This document shows positions 6,188 to 6,928 of a DNA stretch of 6,928 nt, in pieces. The stretch lies in NCBI GenBank assembly GCA_021815245.1, contig JAKAHF010000116.1:1-6928 (forward strand), given 5' to 3'. The translations under genes and the position numbers were made by a program. Numbering within the stretch: position 1 is the first letter of the stretch; each line of letters opens with the position of its first letter. Under the pieces are notes generated by a model. It did not search any database. It worked only from the letters and a program-made list of their open reading frames with translations, and was not told the DNA's origin. The stretch comes from Actinomycetes bacterium (GTDB lineage Bacteria > Actinomycetota > Thermoleophilia > RBG-16-64-13).

Positions 6188-6823
6188 ATGGCGTTCCCCT
6201 ACAACGACAAGGTGCTCGATCACTTCCGTCACCCGCACAACGTCGGCAAGATCGACGACGCCGACGGCCACTCGACAGAAGGTAGCCCCGCCTGTGGCGA
6301 CATGGTGTCGGTGTACATCAAGGTCGACCCCGAGACCAAGGTTATCGACGACATCAAGTTCGAGTCGTACGGCTGCGCTTCGAACATAGCAACCGGCTCG
6401 ATCATCACCGACATGGCCATGGGCAAGACCCTGACCGAGGCCAAGAATCTGACGTGGAAGCAGGCCTCCGACGAACTCGGCGGCCTCCCCGCTCTCAAGG
6501 CCCACTGCTCGGTGCTCGCGATCGAAGGCCTCCGTGCCGCCATTCGCGACTATGAGGAGAAGAACGGTCTGATCGAAGACCGCGAGCCGACCACCGAAGC
6601 CGCCATCAAGAAGCGCCTGCGCCACGTGATGAACCCGCTCCGTGGACTCGACATCGTGCGCACCGATCTGGTGAAAGACATCCAGTTCAGCGACGGAGTC
6701 GTGAAGATCGTGGTCGACCTGGCTTCAGATCATCAGTTCGCGGCCGCCATCAGGGCCGACATCGCCGAGAAGATCGAAACCCTCTGGGACGTCGACCGGG
6801 TCGACATCGACTTCATCGGCTAG
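6188..6823 (+). CDS. nifU: NifU/IscU-type Fe-S scaffold fused to a MIP18/DUF59-like domain
   Basis: Cytoplasmic Fe-S cluster assembly scaffold of 211 aa. Residues 1-127 are an IscU/NifU N-terminal domain: YNDKVLDHFRHPHNVGK at the start, then the three cluster-ligand cysteines C36 (PACGD, with D38), C63 (GCASN) and C107 (AHCSVLA), all present. The chaperone-recognition motif LPPVK of IscU reads LPALK (100-104). After an acidic linker (about 128-137), residues 138-210 resemble the MIP18/DUF59 (FeS_assembly_P, SufT-like) fold: MNPLRGLDIVRTDLVKDI, then a beta-rich segment ending VDRVDIDFIG. The cysteine common in many DUF59 proteins is absent. The usual NifU ferredoxin-like centre and CxxC Nfu domain are not present. 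The Shine-Dalgarno AAGGAGGAG (6173-6181) is 6 nt before the ATG, much stronger than those of tusA and nifS. The gap after nifS is 46 nt, consistent with one operon. The scaffold call is firm; the DUF59 call is moderately sure. Confidence 0.93.
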   Translation: MAFPYNDKVLDHFRHPHNVGKIDDADGHSTEGSPACGDMVSVYIKVDPETKVIDDIKFESYGCASNIATGSIITDMAMGKTLTEAKNLTWKQASDELGGLPALKAHCSVLAIEGLRAAIRDYEEKNGLIEDREPTTEAAIKKRLRHVMNPLRGLDIVRTDLVKDIQFSDGVVKIVVDLASDHQFAAAIRADIAEKIETLWDVDRVDIDFIG

Positions 6824-6839
6824 CAGCCTCCCAGATAGC

Positions 6840-6877
6840 AGTCGCGCCGCTACGACCTAGGTCGTAGCGGCGCGACT
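6840..6877. terminator. Perfect 38-bp palindrome after nifU, probable terminator
   Basis: The 38 bases are exactly their own reverse complement, centred on CCTAGG (6856-6861). Folded as RNA this gives a 17-bp GC-rich stem with a 4-nt CTAG loop, starting 16 nt after the nifU stop. Neither side has a T-run, so it is not a textbook rho-independent terminator. U-less strong hairpins are common as terminators in high-GC bacteria, and the symmetry would work for both strands. A protein-binding or cruciform role is the alternative. In the last 51 bases (6878-6928) I see no gene or clear signal. Confidence 0.6.
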
Positions 6878-6928
6878 AGGGCTCGTGCAAGCCGGCAGGC
6901 CTACGCGGCTAGGCTCTCTCTCCATCGC

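Overview
The window is GC-rich with strong C/G preference at third codon positions. It reads as a chromosomal segment of a high-GC, probably anaerobic bacterium. An actinobacterial lineage such as Coriobacteriia or a relative is my best guess. The grounds are the base composition, the 6TM-GAF-GAF-GGDEF-HD-GYP signalling protein, and a NifS/NifU-type Fe-S system whose NifS resembles forms known from strict anaerobes and archaea. No marker here fixes the taxonomy, so this is inference.

Layout, left to right. (1) Positions 1-1315, minus strand: the N-terminal half of leucyl-tRNA synthetase (leuS), cut by the window edge. (2) 1316-1516: the leuS upstream region. It has a good Shine-Dalgarno, two tandem 56-bp repeat units that together form four evenly spaced 23-nt hairpins, and a convincing promoter just upstream of them. 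(3) 1517-1774, minus strand: a small unrecognised protein with a signal peptide and one membrane helix. (4) About 1775-1952: a divergent intergenic region. (5) 1953-4652, plus strand: a large membrane-bound c-di-GMP turnover protein that appears to retain both cyclase and HD-GYP phosphodiesterase sites. (6) 4760-6823, plus strand: a three-gene sulfur/Fe-S operon, tusA - nifS-like - nifU-like. (7) 6840-6877: a perfect 38-bp palindrome closing the operon, then 51 bases in which I see nothing definite.

The most interesting part is the Fe-S operon. The NifS/IscS-like protein keeps the persulfide-accepting cysteine (Cys332). It has threonine (T212) where cysteine desulfurases carry the PLP Schiff-base lysine, and the usual PLP-stacking histidine and a PLP-contacting glutamine are also replaced. 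It is probably not a conventional PLP-dependent cysteine desulfurase. It sits between a TusA-like sulfur carrier, whose gene overlaps it by 25 nt, and an IscU-type scaffold fused to a MIP18/DUF59-like domain. Together these suggest a Fe-S assembly module that takes sulfur from sulfide or from a TusA-borne persulfide rather than making it from cysteine. That mechanism is inference; the substitutions and gene order are visible in the sequence.
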